Below are positions 55,334 to 63,878 of a stretch of DNA of 64,000 bases, piece after piece; position 1 is the stretch's first letter, and each line of letters begins with the position of its first letter. Below the pieces are notes generated by a model. That model had not been told where the DNA came from and searched no databases. It was given only the letters and a program-made list of their open reading frames with translations. The position numbers and the translations under genes are program-made. Location of the stretch: NCBI RefSeq assembly GCF_014621775.1, contig NZ_CP061204.1:764501-828500 (forward strand), read 5' to 3'. The stretch is from Stenotrophomonas sp. 169. GTDB lineage: Bacteria > Pseudomonadota > Gammaproteobacteria > Xanthomonadales > Xanthomonadaceae.

Positions 55334-56851
55334 ATGGCAGTAAAAGCGGCTGAAACAGGCGATCTGCGCATCCTGCTGGTCGAAGACATGCCTGAGGATG
55401 CGGAGCGCGTCATTGCACAGATCCTCGCCGCCGGCATGCGGGCCAGCTTCCAGCGGGTGGAGGAAGAAGCGCAGTTGCTGGGCGCGCTGCAGGACTTCCA
55501 GCCCGATGTCGTGCTCGCGGAGCTGACCATGGCCGGTTTTTCAGGCTTCCGTGCCTTGGACGTGGTGCGACAGGTCCAGCCCGCCTTGCCGTTCCTGTTC
55601 CTGACCAGCACCACCGGCGAAGAGGCGGCGGTGGCTGCACTGCAACGGGGTGCCAACGACTACATTCTCAAGCACCAGCCTGCGCGCTTGCCGGCGGCAG
55701 TGTCGCGCGCCGTGCGCGATGCGCGTACCGAAAGTGACCGGGTGCGGGTGGAAGGCGAGTTGATGCGCGCGCAGCGCCTGGAGAGTCTTTCGCTGCTGGC
55801 GGCAGGGCTCAGCCACGACCTGCGCAACATCCTGCAGCCCCTGCTGATCATGCCGGAGCTGCTGAAGGCCCGCACCGACGACCCGCAACTGCGACACATG
55901 GCCGATGTCATCGCCGAGTGCGGGCGCCGTGGCCACGAAATGGCCGAATCGATGCTGTCGTTCGTGCGGGGGTCACGCAAGCCCAGCGAGCGGATACCGG
56001 TGGGTCACTTGTTCGAGGCGGTGCAACTGCTGCTGCGAGGCAGCCTGCCTGCGGCCGTATCCCTGGAGGTGCGGCAGGACGACCTCGACCTGACCGTGGA
56101 GGGCAATTTCACCGAACTGCAGCAGGTGCTGCTCAACCTCACGTTGAATGCGCTGCAGGCCATGCCGCACGGGGGACGGCTGGGGCTTCGCGCCGAGCGC
56201 ACGGGGCGCCATGAGGGCCGCTTCTGGTTGTGCATTACGGTCACCGACGAAGGCATCGGCATGGATGCCGGGACGCTCGCCCAGTTGTTCAGTCCTTTCT
56301 TCACCACCAAGCCGGACGGTACCGGCCTCGGGCTAACGTCGTGCAAGCGGATCATCGAAAGCTGCGGAGGGCGTATCGAGGTCACCAGCGTGGCGGGGCA
56401 GGGCACTCGCTTTGACCTGCATTTGCCGGTCAGTGATTCTTCCGAAGCGGATCAGGTGCTACCTGCGCCCCCTGCGGGCGGGAGTGGCCCGGCCGTCCTG
56501 GTGGTGGATGGCGAAGCGACGCGCTTGTCCTTGTTGGGGAATGCGTTGTCCAGCCAAGGCTATCTGTTGCACCTCGCTTCCGATGGCGCCGCTGCGCTGC
56601 GGATGCTGCAGGCCAATGCGATGCCCGCGCTGGCCATCCTGGATGGGGGCGCTGCGTTGCTGCCTGCCCATGCACTGCTGGCCGAACTCGCCGCGCAGGG
56701 ATTCCAGGGCACAGCGCTGCTGATGCTTGATGAAAGCGATGACGCCGCATTGCCCGTTGCCGAGGGCGTCGACGTGCACGTGCTGCGCAAGCCGCTGGAC
56801 ATGCAGCAGGTCTTCCACTCCGTGGCGAGGGCATTGACGAAGCAGCGCTGA
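55334..56851 (+). CDS. REC-histidine kinase-REC hybrid signalling protein with altered first receiver
   Basis: A cytoplasmic two-component protein of 505 residues with no membrane helix or signal. Receiver 1 (about 11-130) has acidic Glu17/Asp18 and Lys113, but the phospho-acceptor position is Glu63 (VVLAEL) instead of Asp. The HisKA domain carries His161 (LSHDLRNIL). The HATPase domain has Asn272 (N box), DEGIGM and GTGLGL. Receiver 2 (about 387-500) keeps Asp437 (AILD), though its first acidic pair is VDGE. It is one transcription unit of its own; partners are not nearby. Confidence 0.9.
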   Translation: MAVKAAETGDLRILLVEDMPEDAERVIAQILAAGMRASFQRVEEEAQLLGALQDFQPDVVLAELTMAGFSGFRALDVVRQVQPALPFLFLTSTTGEEAAVAALQRGANDYILKHQPARLPAAVSRAVRDARTESDRVRVEGELMRAQRLESLSLLAAGLSHDLRNILQPLLIMPELLKARTDDPQLRHMADVIAECGRRGHEMAESMLSFVRGSRKPSERIPVGHLFEAVQLLLRGSLPAAVSLEVRQDDLDLTVEGNFTELQQVLLNLTLNALQAMPHGGRLGLRAERTGRHEGRFWLCITVTDEGIGMDAGTLAQLFSPFFTTKPDGTGLGLTSCKRIIESCGGRIEVTSVAGQGTRFDLHLPVSDSSEADQVLPAPPAGGSGPAVLVVDGEATRLSLLGNALSSQGYLLHLASDGAAALRMLQANAMPALAILDGGAALLPAHALLAELAAQGFQGTALLMLDESDDAALPVAEGVDVHVLRKPLDMQQVFHSVARALTKQR

Positions 56852-56878
56852 GTACGTTCAGCGCGCACCGCTGCGTCG

Positions 56879-57619
56879 CTACATCTGCTGTTCCCAGGGG
56901 AACCGCGGCAAGGCGGCGACCGCCTGCTCCAGTCGATGCGCCCAGTTGTGATGGATGTCCGCATACAGGGGCGAGTCCCCGCTCAGCCGCAGCTGCCCGC
57001 CGATGTGAAGTTCATCGCGGCGGATCAGTGCCAGGTCCAGGGGCAGGCCGACCGACAGATTGGAACGGATGGTCGAATCCAGGGAAACCACGGCTGTCCG
57101 CGCTGCGTCATCCAAGCGGGTATGAGGCCGGATGATGCGGTCCAGGATCGGTTTACCGTACTTGGATTCGCCGATCTGCAGGTAGGGCGTTTCAGGCGAG
57201 GCCGATATCGCATTTCCCAGGGGATACACCATGTACAGGCCTGGCCCCTCGCCGGCGATCTGCCCGCCAAGGATCAGCGTCGCCTGGGTATTGACCCCAT
57301 CGTGCCCATGTTCGACGTCGCGACACTTCACCTGGCTGTCCACCAGCAGGGAACCGACGTACTCGGCGACTTCGAACAGGTGGCGCAGGCTGCGCAGGTT
57401 GGGCTCGCGCTGTTCCTCCACATCCCGTTGCAGGCGCGACACCAGCAACTGCGTGGTGGCGAGGTTGCCGGCAGCCATCAGTACGAAAACCGCTTGGCCC
57501 GGATAGTCGAAGGCATGCAGCTTGCGATGTATGCGGACATCGTCAACCGATGCGTTGGTACGCGTGTCGGCGGCGAAGACCAGGCCTTCGTCCACCTCGA
57601 TTCCGACGCAATAAGTCAT
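56879..57619 (-). CDS. Anbu-type proteasome homologue (bacterial peptidase)
   Basis: An Ntn-hydrolase related to the 20S proteasome beta subunit. Two starts are possible. ATG at 57619 gives MTYCVGIEVDEGLVFAADTR, so Thr becomes residue 1 after methionine removal, as in described Anbu proteins, and GGGG is better spaced; ATG 57625 would bury the threonine behind MP. Conserved pieces include FAADTRTNASVDDV, FVLMAAGNLATTQ, LILGGQIAGEGPGLYMVYPLGN and SKYGKPILDR. 246 residues. The transglutaminase, ATP-grasp and alpha-E genes usually linked with Anbu are absent within this window. Confidence 0.9.
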   Translation of the reverse strand: MTYCVGIEVDEGLVFAADTRTNASVDDVRIHRKLHAFDYPGQAVFVLMAAGNLATTQLLVSRLQRDVEEQREPNLRSLRHLFEVAEYVGSLLVDSQVKCRDVEHGHDGVNTQATLILGGQIAGEGPGLYMVYPLGNAISASPETPYLQIGESKYGKPILDRIIRPHTRLDDAARTAVVSLDSTIRSNLSVGLPLDLALIRRDELHIGGQLRLSGDSPLYADIHHNWAHRLEQAVAALPRFPWEQQM

Positions 57620-57696
57620 TGGCATCGCCCCATCAAGTGCGGTCCAATGGTAAGGGTACTGCCGTTACGAAGGCATTATCTCCTCCCCTCCCTCTG

Positions 57697-58206
57697 ATGG
57701 ATCGCATGACCACCGTGCTACTGAGCCTGGGCAGCAACATCCAGCCCCGCCGCCACCTGCATGCCGCTGTCGCGGCCCTGGCCGCACGTTTCGGCAAGAT
57801 TACCGTGTCGCCCGCCTACCGGATGGCGGCCGTGGGCTTTGATGGGCCTGCTTTCATCAACAATGCGGTGGCGATCAATACCGACCTGGACCTGGATGCG
57901 CTGGATGCATGGGCCCATGCGCTGGAAGACGAACACGGGCGTGATCGCAGCGGACCGCGGTTTTCCGACCGGACGCTGGACATCGACGTGGTGTTCTACG
58001 GCGACCTGATCGTCGAGGGCCCGGGCCATCTGCGCATTCCGCGGCCCGAGCTCAAGCATGCCTTCGTGATGAAGCCGCTGGCCGATATCGCGCCGACCTT
58101 CGTTGACCCGGTCAGTGGCCTGACCCTGGCCGCCCTGTGGCGTGCCCACCGGCAATACGACGAAGCGTTTGATGTCGTGGAACTGGGTTCCGACGACGGA
58201 GCGTAA
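57697..58206 (+). CDS. folK: FolK, 6-hydroxymethyl-dihydropterin pyrophosphokinase
   Basis: Folate-pathway enzyme of 169 residues. ATG 57697 (MDRMTTVLLSLGSNIQPRRHL) or ATG 57706 could be used. HPPK signature: SDRTLDIDVVFYGD preceded by GRDRSGPRF, then LRIPRPELKHAFVMKPLADIAP. It precedes, with convergent orientation, a pteridine-reductase-like SDR, making a small folate cluster. Confidence 0.94.
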   Translation: MDRMTTVLLSLGSNIQPRRHLHAAVAALAARFGKITVSPAYRMAAVGFDGPAFINNAVAINTDLDLDALDAWAHALEDEHGRDRSGPRFSDRTLDIDVVFYGDLIVEGPGHLRIPRPELKHAFVMKPLADIAPTFVDPVSGLTLAALWRAHRQYDEAFDVVELGSDDGA

Positions 58207-58271
58207 TGCTGCGCTCGGCGGACTCCGTCCGTCACCGCGGGGGCGGACCCAGACCGCGCTGCGCGTGTGCT

Positions 58272-58566
58272 GTAGCGCCGAGCCACGCTCGGCGGATGCC
58301 GTCCGTCACCGCGATGCCTGACGCAGGCCGCGCTGCGCGCTCGCCGAGCACGGCTCGGCGCTACCGGGAACTGGGGGCTCGGCGGATGCCGTCCGCCAGC
58401 GCGATGCCTGGCCCAGGCCGCGCTGCGCGCTCGCCGAGCATGGCTCGGCGCTACCGACAGCGGTGCGTGTGCTGTAGCGCCGAGCCACGCTCGGCGGATG
58501 CCGTCCGCCAGCGCGATGCCTGACCCAGGCCGCGCTGTGCGCTCGCCGAGCACGGCTCGGCGCTAC
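58272..58566. repeat. Tandem array of SMAG dimers
   Basis: Full copies at 58272-58293 (plus), 58343-58364 (minus), 58433-58454 (minus), 58474-58495 (plus) and 58545-58566 (minus), plus a half copy at about 58376-58383. The linkers GATGCCGTCCGCCAGCGCGA... and GCCAGGCCGCGCTGCGCGC-like recur three times, so a dimer with its linker was amplified. Confidence 0.87.
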
Positions 58567-58579
58567 CGACAGCGGTGCC

Positions 58580-59317
58580 TCAGGACAGCGTGCGCCCACC
58601 ATCCAGCCGCAGCGTGTGCCCGGTAACGAAGCCCGCATCGGCGATCAGCCAGCGAACGGCCTCGGCGATTTCTTCAACGGTGCCGATCCGGGCCAGGGGC
58701 GTGCGCGCCAGCAGGGCTTCACGGGCAAAATCATCCTTGCCGCTCTCCGGCCACAGGATCGCGCCAGGCGCCACGGCATTGACCCGCACCTTCGGCGCCA
58801 GCTCCAGCGCCAGCGAGCGCGTGGCCATCTCCAGCGCGGCCTTGGCCATGCTGTAGGCCGGATGGTCGCGCATCGGATCGGTGGCGTGCAGGTCGGTCAA
58901 ATTGACGATGCAGCCCAGGCTGCGGCGCAGGTGTGGCGCAGCCGCCTGGCCGAGCAGCAGCGGTGCCCGTGCGTTCACTGCGTACAGTTCGTCGATGGCC
59001 TCCGCTGTGATCTGCCCCAGCGGGGTCGGGAAGAACGTGGAGGCATTGTTGACCAGCGCGTCGAGCCGTCCGAAATGGGCCACGGCCTGCTCCACCAGAT
59101 CCGGCAACGCCTCGGCATCGCGCAGGTCGGCCTGCAGCGCCAGCACGCTGCCCGGACGCGCCAGTTCGAACGCGAACGCCAGCTGCTGCAGTTCGTCACT
59201 GGAACGATGCGCATGCAGGACCACCCGATAACCCGACTGGTGCAGGTGACTGGCAATGGCCGCACCAATGCGGCGTGCGCTGCCGGTGATCAGGGCAACG
59301 GGGGCGGTGTCGGTCAT
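58580..59317 (-). CDS. Short-chain dehydrogenase, pteridine-reductase-like
   Basis: SDR of 245 residues. Start at 59317; the frame remains open upstream inside the antisense of the next gene. Cofactor loop TGSARRIG has the extra arginine seen in pteridine reductases (TGxxxRxG). NNASTFFPTPLG, the Asp/Tyr-x3-Lys centre (LTDLHATDP, YSMAKAAL) and VRVNAVAPGAILWP follow. With folK next door, dihydropteridine or dihydrofolate reduction (FolM-like) is likely. No folA is visible in the window. Confidence 0.85.
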   Translation of the reverse strand: MTDTAPVALITGSARRIGAAIASHLHQSGYRVVLHAHRSSDELQQLAFAFELARPGSVLALQADLRDAEALPDLVEQAVAHFGRLDALVNNASTFFPTPLGQITAEAIDELYAVNARAPLLLGQAAAPHLRRSLGCIVNLTDLHATDPMRDHPAYSMAKAALEMATRSLALELAPKVRVNAVAPGAILWPESGKDDFAREALLARTPLARIGTVEEIAEAVRWLIADAGFVTGHTLRLDGGRTLS

Positions 59318-59374
59318 CGGGTACTCCACGGCTCGGCTATCCTGTGCACCATTGTCACCGCAATTGAAGACGCC

Positions 59375-60559
59375 ATGCAGTCCACGATCCCCCTGCCCGA
59401 AGCCGATGCCCTGGCCCACAGCGAACAACTGGCCGCCGCGCTGCGCGAAGAGATCCGCGCGCAGGGCGGGGCGATGCCCTTCTCGCGTTTCATGGAGCTG
59501 TGCCTGTATGCACCGGGCTGGGGGTACTACAGCGCCGGTGCCAGCAAATTCGGCGCCAGTGGCGACTTCACCACGGCCGCCGAAATGGGCGGGCTGTTCG
59601 CCGCCACGGTCGCCAATGCGCTGGCCCCGGTGTTGGGTCAACTGGGCCCACAGGCACGCCTGCTCGAACTCGGCGGCGGCAGCGGCGTGTTTGCCGAAGC
59701 GGTGCTGCTGCGACTGGCGGAGCTGCAGGCATTACCGGCGCGCTACGCGATCCTGGAACCCAGTGCAGACCTGCGTCAGCGTCAGCGTGAGCGCCTGCAA
59801 CAGAATCTCCCAGCGGACATCGGTAGCCGGGTGGAATGGCTGGACCGCCCCTTCGATGACGACTGGGAAGGCGTGGTGTTCGCCAACGAAGTCATCGATG
59901 CGCTGCCCACACCGCGCTTCCTGATCCGCGATGGCGAGGTGCATGAGGAAACGGTGCAGCTGGATGCGGACGGGCAGTTCATACGCGGCGCACAACCGGC
60001 CGACATGCTGCTCAGCGGTGCCGTGCGGCACCTGGAACGCTACTTGGATGCCCCTTTCGCCGAGGGCTACCGGTCCGAACTGTTGCCGCAGCTGCCCTAC
60101 TGGTTGCAGGCGGTGGCCGGCGGTTTGCAACGCGGCGCGATGTTGTTCGTGGATTATGGTTACACCCGGCGCGAGTATTACCTGCCCGAGCGGGACGATG
60201 GAACGGTGCGCGCCTTCTACCGCCACCATGTGCACAACGATGTCTACCTGTGGCCCGGGCTGCAGGACATCACCGCGTCGGTGGACTTCACCGCCATGGC
60301 CGAGGCGGGCCTGCATGCGGGTTTCGATCTCGCCGGTTACTGCAGCCAGGCCAGTTTTCTGCTCGGCAATGGGTTGGATCAGGTGCTGACCCTGGCCGAC
60401 GAGCGTACCGACGAAGTGGGGCGTGTGCAGCTGCGCGAGGAAGTGAAAAAACTCACCTTGCCGAGCGGGATGGGCGAACGTTTCCAGGTCATCGGCCTGC
60501 AACGGGACATCGACTTCGAACCCGCCTTTGAACTGGGTGACCTGAGCTGGCGGCTGTGA
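59375..60559 (+). CDS. MidA/NDUFAF7-family SAM-dependent methyltransferase
   Basis: 394 residues from ATG 59375; the longer frame from 58616 lies over the SDR gene. Family traits: MPFSRFMELCLYAPGWGYYSAG, GDFTTAAEMGGLFAATVANAL, the SAM loop LLELGGGSGVFAEAVL, VVFANEVIDALPTPRFL and MLFVDYGYTRREYYLPERDDGT. The mitochondrial homologue methylates an arginine of a complex I subunit; a bacterial target is not established. The GTGA junction overlaps the VanZ gene. Confidence 0.92.
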   Translation: MQSTIPLPEADALAHSEQLAAALREEIRAQGGAMPFSRFMELCLYAPGWGYYSAGASKFGASGDFTTAAEMGGLFAATVANALAPVLGQLGPQARLLELGGGSGVFAEAVLLRLAELQALPARYAILEPSADLRQRQRERLQQNLPADIGSRVEWLDRPFDDDWEGVVFANEVIDALPTPRFLIRDGEVHEETVQLDADGQFIRGAQPADMLLSGAVRHLERYLDAPFAEGYRSELLPQLPYWLQAVAGGLQRGAMLFVDYGYTRREYYLPERDDGTVRAFYRHHVHNDVYLWPGLQDITASVDFTAMAEAGLHAGFDLAGYCSQASFLLGNGLDQVLTLADERTDEVGRVQLREEVKKLTLPSGMGERFQVIGLQRDIDFEPAFELGDLSWRL

Positions 60560-60942
60560 GCAAGACGTGGCTCAAGCCGCTGCGCCATCCTCGTTTCTGG
60601 CTGGCTGCCTGGTCGGTCGCCGTGCTGACGGTGATCGTGGTCTGCCTGATTCCGCCGCCCCCGCTGGCGCTGCCGCAGGGCAGTGACAAGGTGGAGCACT
60701 TCCTGGCGTACTTCCTGTTGGCAGCCAGTGCCGTGCAGCTGTTCAAGCGGGGACGTGCATTGACGTGGGTAGGCGCGGCCCTGGTGCTGATGGGCGTGGC
60801 GATCGAGATTGCCCAAGGCGCGCTGACCCAGACCCGTATGGCCGATCCGGCCGATGCGCTGGCCAACACGATCGGCGTACTGGCCGGCATGACCACGGTG
60901 TTGACGCCGTGGCGCGACCTGCTGCTGCGCCTGCGCGGCTGA
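60556..60942 (+). CDS. VanZ-family small membrane protein
   Basis: 128 residues from GTG 60556, overlapping the upstream stop. Four predicted membrane helices (for example FWLAAWSVAVLTVIVVCLIP and ALTWVGAALVLMGVAIEIAQGAL), with VanZ-like GSDKVEHFLAYFLLAASAVQLF and IEIAQGALTQTRMADPADALANTIGVLAG. It is co-translated with the methyltransferase. Role unknown; the VanZ fold is often found in envelope-stress or drug-tolerance contexts. Confidence 0.85.
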   Translation: MSKTWLKPLRHPRFWLAAWSVAVLTVIVVCLIPPPPLALPQGSDKVEHFLAYFLLAASAVQLFKRGRALTWVGAALVLMGVAIEIAQGALTQTRMADPADALANTIGVLAGMTTVLTPWRDLLLRLRG

Positions 60943-60999
60943 GGCGGACGCTGGCAGCGCGATCCTGCCTGGCAGCGTGCGCCCCCTCCAGTTGCTGGC

Positions 61000-61272
61000 T
61001 CAGATCACGCAGCCTTGGGAAATGGTGATGGTGACATTCTCGCCATCGCGGACGGCGTCTTCGATCGTGAAGAAGTCGGTCGTTGTGCCGGACAAGGAAT
61101 CGCATTCTGCCCAGGCCTGCAGCTTGGCCTGGTTGACGACGTCGTAGTAATGGAGATACGGACCGTAGGCGGTTCCGTACAGCATTCTGGTTTCTGCTGC
61201 CTCAGCGCTGCCCACCGCACTGAACGTGGATACACAGGCAAGCAGCAGCGTGCCGAGGATGGTCTTGTTCAT
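61000..61272 (-). CDS. Small secreted protein, unknown function
   Basis: 90 residues from ATG at 61272. Clear signal MNKTILGTLLLACVSTFSAVGSAEAA, then a 64-residue mature domain with two cysteines (AECDSLS and ISQGCVI), likely disulfide-linked, and an aromatic segment TRMLYGTAYGPYLHYYDVVNQAKLQAWAEC. No known homologue comes to mind. It is monocistronic and follows the hexosaminidase in the same orientation after 155 nt. Confidence 0.7.
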   Translation of the reverse strand: MNKTILGTLLLACVSTFSAVGSAEAAETRMLYGTAYGPYLHYYDVVNQAKLQAWAECDSLSGTTTDFFTIEDAVRDGENVTITISQGCVI

Positions 61273-61427
61273 TGTTTTTTCCAGCGTGTTGGAGCGGCGG
61301 AAATACCGCTCCAACAGCCTGGATGAAGGGGGCTGCCACATCTGTCAGCGCTTGCCGCGAATGCGCGGGCCGAAAGTGCCTTTCTGGCGTAGCGATCAAA
61401 CTACGCCGCAGCGCTACTGGCTTGCCG

Positions 61428-63770
61428 TCATTCGGCCAGAGTTACTTCGTCCAGCACCCACATCGCCGGACGGGTGTCGCCGGTGAAGTTGATGCACAGA
61501 TCGCCCTTGCCGGTGAGCCGCTTGGGCAACGTGGCGTCCAGGGTGACGAATCCATCGGCGCCCAGGCTGGCGGGCAACGGGACTTCGGCAAGCGCCGGCC
61601 CGCTGCAATCGCCGCGACGGATTTTCATCTCGCCGTGTGGGCGCGTGGCCGCCTCGAACTTTCGCTGTGGTTCGTCATGGGCCAGTTGGAAGTAGTACGG
61701 GATGCGGCCGGCGCGGACCTTCAGCGTGCGGATGCCGGTGAGGTCTGCATCGGCCCAGCGCCAGCATGGAGTGAAGATGTTGACGTTGAACACGGCGCGC
61801 GGGCCATCGGCCGGACCATCATCTTCCAGCCGCAGCAGCAGCTGTCCGGGGCCGGGGCAGGTCAGCAGTTCATCATCGCGGCGGGTCAGCAGCGATCGGG
61901 CGGTGTAGGCCGTTTGGGTCGGTGCAGCCGCGAGCGGCTGGCCGTTGAAGAAGGCAGCCGCCTGCACGGTGACCGGTACGGTGGCCTGCAGCGGCGATGT
62001 GTACAGCGTCGCGTCGGCATTGACCGGCTGGCCATCGGTGCGATAACGCACCTCGTAGCCCAGTGGATTTGCCAAGTGGACCTGCACGCTGCCGCTACGG
62101 CGGTCGTCCTGATGGTCCACCGTCACCTCGAAGGGCGTCTGCGCATAGGCCAGCCCCCACGCGCGGTAGCGTTCCAGCTGTGCGGGCAGACGGGCCAGGA
62201 AATCGCGGAAATCACGTTGCTGCACTGGGCTCCAGCCGGTTTCGGCAACGGCGGCCAGGCGCGGGAACAGGTTGTGCTGCAGGCGCGCAGGGGTGCGCGT
62301 GTGCTCGGTGAACATGTTGGCCTGCAGTCCCAGGATATGGTGCTGCTTGTCCGCCGCCAGCGTGGCCGGGACCGGTTCGAAAGCGTAAGTGCGTGCCAGC
62401 GTGGTCAGCAGGGGCCGACCCGGTGGTTCGTTGGGCGATGCCGTCTGCAGGTAGTCCATGTACATGTCGGTGACCGGCGACATCACCACATCGTGGCCTT
62501 CGCTGGCCGCCTTCAATCCCCCTTCGGTGCCACGCCAGGACATCACCGTGGCCTGCGGCGGCAGCCCGCCTTCGAGAATCTCATCCCAGCCGATCAATCG
62601 GCGGTCGTGCTGTTCCAGGAAGGTCTCCAGGCGCTTGATCAGATGGCTCTGCATCTGCATTTCATCGGTCGCCCCCAGTTCCTTCATGCGCTGCTGGACA
62701 CGTGCCGAAGCGATCCATTGGTCCTTTACGGCCTCATCGCCGCCGACGTGCACATAGGCCGCCGGGAAGAGGTCGATCACTTCCTCCAGCACGTTTTCCA
62801 GGAAGATGAAGGTGCTCTCCTCGGTGTTGAACAGATTCGGGAACACGCCCCATTCGCTCAACGGCTGCAGCGGGGTGTCCAGTACGCCCAGTCCCGGATA
62901 CGCGGCGATGGCGGCTGTCGCATGCCCCGGCACGTCGATCTCCGGGATCACCTGGATGTGCAGCGCCGCGGCGTAGGCGATGACCTCGCGGATCTGCTGC
63001 TGGGTATAGAAGCCGCAGTATGGACGGGGGGCGCCGGTGACCGCATCGTGTCCGCCGTCGCCGGCCGGGATCCGGCAGCTGCCGACTTCGGTCAGCTTCG
63101 GGTAGCGCTTGATCTCCATGCGCCAGCCCTGGTCATCGGTGAGATGCCAGTGGAAGGTGTTGAGCTTGTGCGCGGCCATTGCATCAAGCACCTGCTTGAT
63201 CTCGTCCAGGCTCTGGAAATGGCGTGCCGAATCGAGCATCAGTCCACGCCAGGTGAAACGGGGGGCATCCTCGATACGCACCGCGGGCACCAACCCGTTG
63301 CTGCCACCGGTGGCGAGCTGCGCGAGCGTAGTGGCGCCATAGAACAGGCCGGCTTCGCTGGTCGCCCGCACGGTGATGCCGCGGGCTGTGGATTCCAGTA
63401 CATAGCGCTCATCCGGTGTCGCCGGCAGACGCGTGGCCGGGGCGCTGCGGTCCAGCACAAAGCGCACGCCGCCTTGGGCGGTGACCTTGCCCGGCACCAG
63501 CGTGGGGCCACCACTGCGTGCAAGCAGATCAGCGAACTGCGCGGCCACGCGCCGTGCGGCGGTTCCCTCGGCCTGCAGGGACGTCGCGGCGGTGATCGTA
63601 AAGCCCTCGCCGGTGGTGCGATGCACCTGCGCCGGGGCGGGGATGACCATCACGCTGCCGCTGCGCAGTTGCGGGCCGGGTGCGTTGTCGATCGCGGGTG
63701 GGTCGTTGGCCAGTGCCATCGGCGCGAACGCCATGCTCAGCAGCAGCGGTGCCAGGGATACCAGACGCAT
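61428..63770 (-). CDS. GH20 beta-N-acetylhexosaminidase, secreted
   Basis: 780 residues from ATG at 63770, with AGGAG upstream. Signal ends APMALA. An N-terminal GH20b domain precedes the (beta/alpha)8 barrel (RFTWRGLMLDSARHFQSLDEIKQVLDAMAAHKLNTFHWHLTDDQGW). Catalytic Asp345-Glu346 are in HVGGDEAVKDQW, and MSWRGTEGG and GLQANMFTEH follow. The C-terminal 200 residues include FN3-like and carbohydrate-binding parts. It releases GlcNAc from chitin oligomers or other glycans. A TonB-dependent receptor follows upstream on the same strand, suggesting a glycan-uptake locus. Confidence 0.94.
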   Translation of the reverse strand: MRLVSLAPLLLSMAFAPMALANDPPAIDNAPGPQLRSGSVMVIPAPAQVHRTTGEGFTITAATSLQAEGTAARRVAAQFADLLARSGGPTLVPGKVTAQGGVRFVLDRSAPATRLPATPDERYVLESTARGITVRATSEAGLFYGATTLAQLATGGSNGLVPAVRIEDAPRFTWRGLMLDSARHFQSLDEIKQVLDAMAAHKLNTFHWHLTDDQGWRMEIKRYPKLTEVGSCRIPAGDGGHDAVTGAPRPYCGFYTQQQIREVIAYAAALHIQVIPEIDVPGHATAAIAAYPGLGVLDTPLQPLSEWGVFPNLFNTEESTFIFLENVLEEVIDLFPAAYVHVGGDEAVKDQWIASARVQQRMKELGATDEMQMQSHLIKRLETFLEQHDRRLIGWDEILEGGLPPQATVMSWRGTEGGLKAASEGHDVVMSPVTDMYMDYLQTASPNEPPGRPLLTTLARTYAFEPVPATLAADKQHHILGLQANMFTEHTRTPARLQHNLFPRLAAVAETGWSPVQQRDFRDFLARLPAQLERYRAWGLAYAQTPFEVTVDHQDDRRSGSVQVHLANPLGYEVRYRTDGQPVNADATLYTSPLQATVPVTVQAAAFFNGQPLAAAPTQTAYTARSLLTRRDDELLTCPGPGQLLLRLEDDGPADGPRAVFNVNIFTPCWRWADADLTGIRTLKVRAGRIPYYFQLAHDEPQRKFEAATRPHGEMKIRRGDCSGPALAEVPLPASLGADGFVTLDATLPKRLTGKGDLCINFTGDTRPAMWVLDEVTLAE

Positions 63771-63831
63771 CAGAACAGACTCCTGTGAAGGGCGACCTGC
63801 GGGGCGTCGCCGTTTTTCCAAACCCCCTCAT

Positions 63832-63861
63832 GCAACGGGCCCGGATGACCGGGCCCGTTGC
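63832..63861 (-). terminator. Hairpin between TonB receptor and hexosaminidase
   Basis: A perfect 13-bp stem (63832-63844 with 63849-63861), loop ATGA, just after the receptor stop. The downstream minus-strand sequence is G-rich with few T, so it may stabilise the upstream mRNA more than terminate. Confidence 0.6.
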
Positions 63862-63878
63862 GAGGGAACAACGTCAGC

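Noticed and set aside
58272..58566. Possible CRISPR array
   Set aside because: Repeats are palindromic SMAGs in both orientations with conserved, not unique, linkers; no cas genes.
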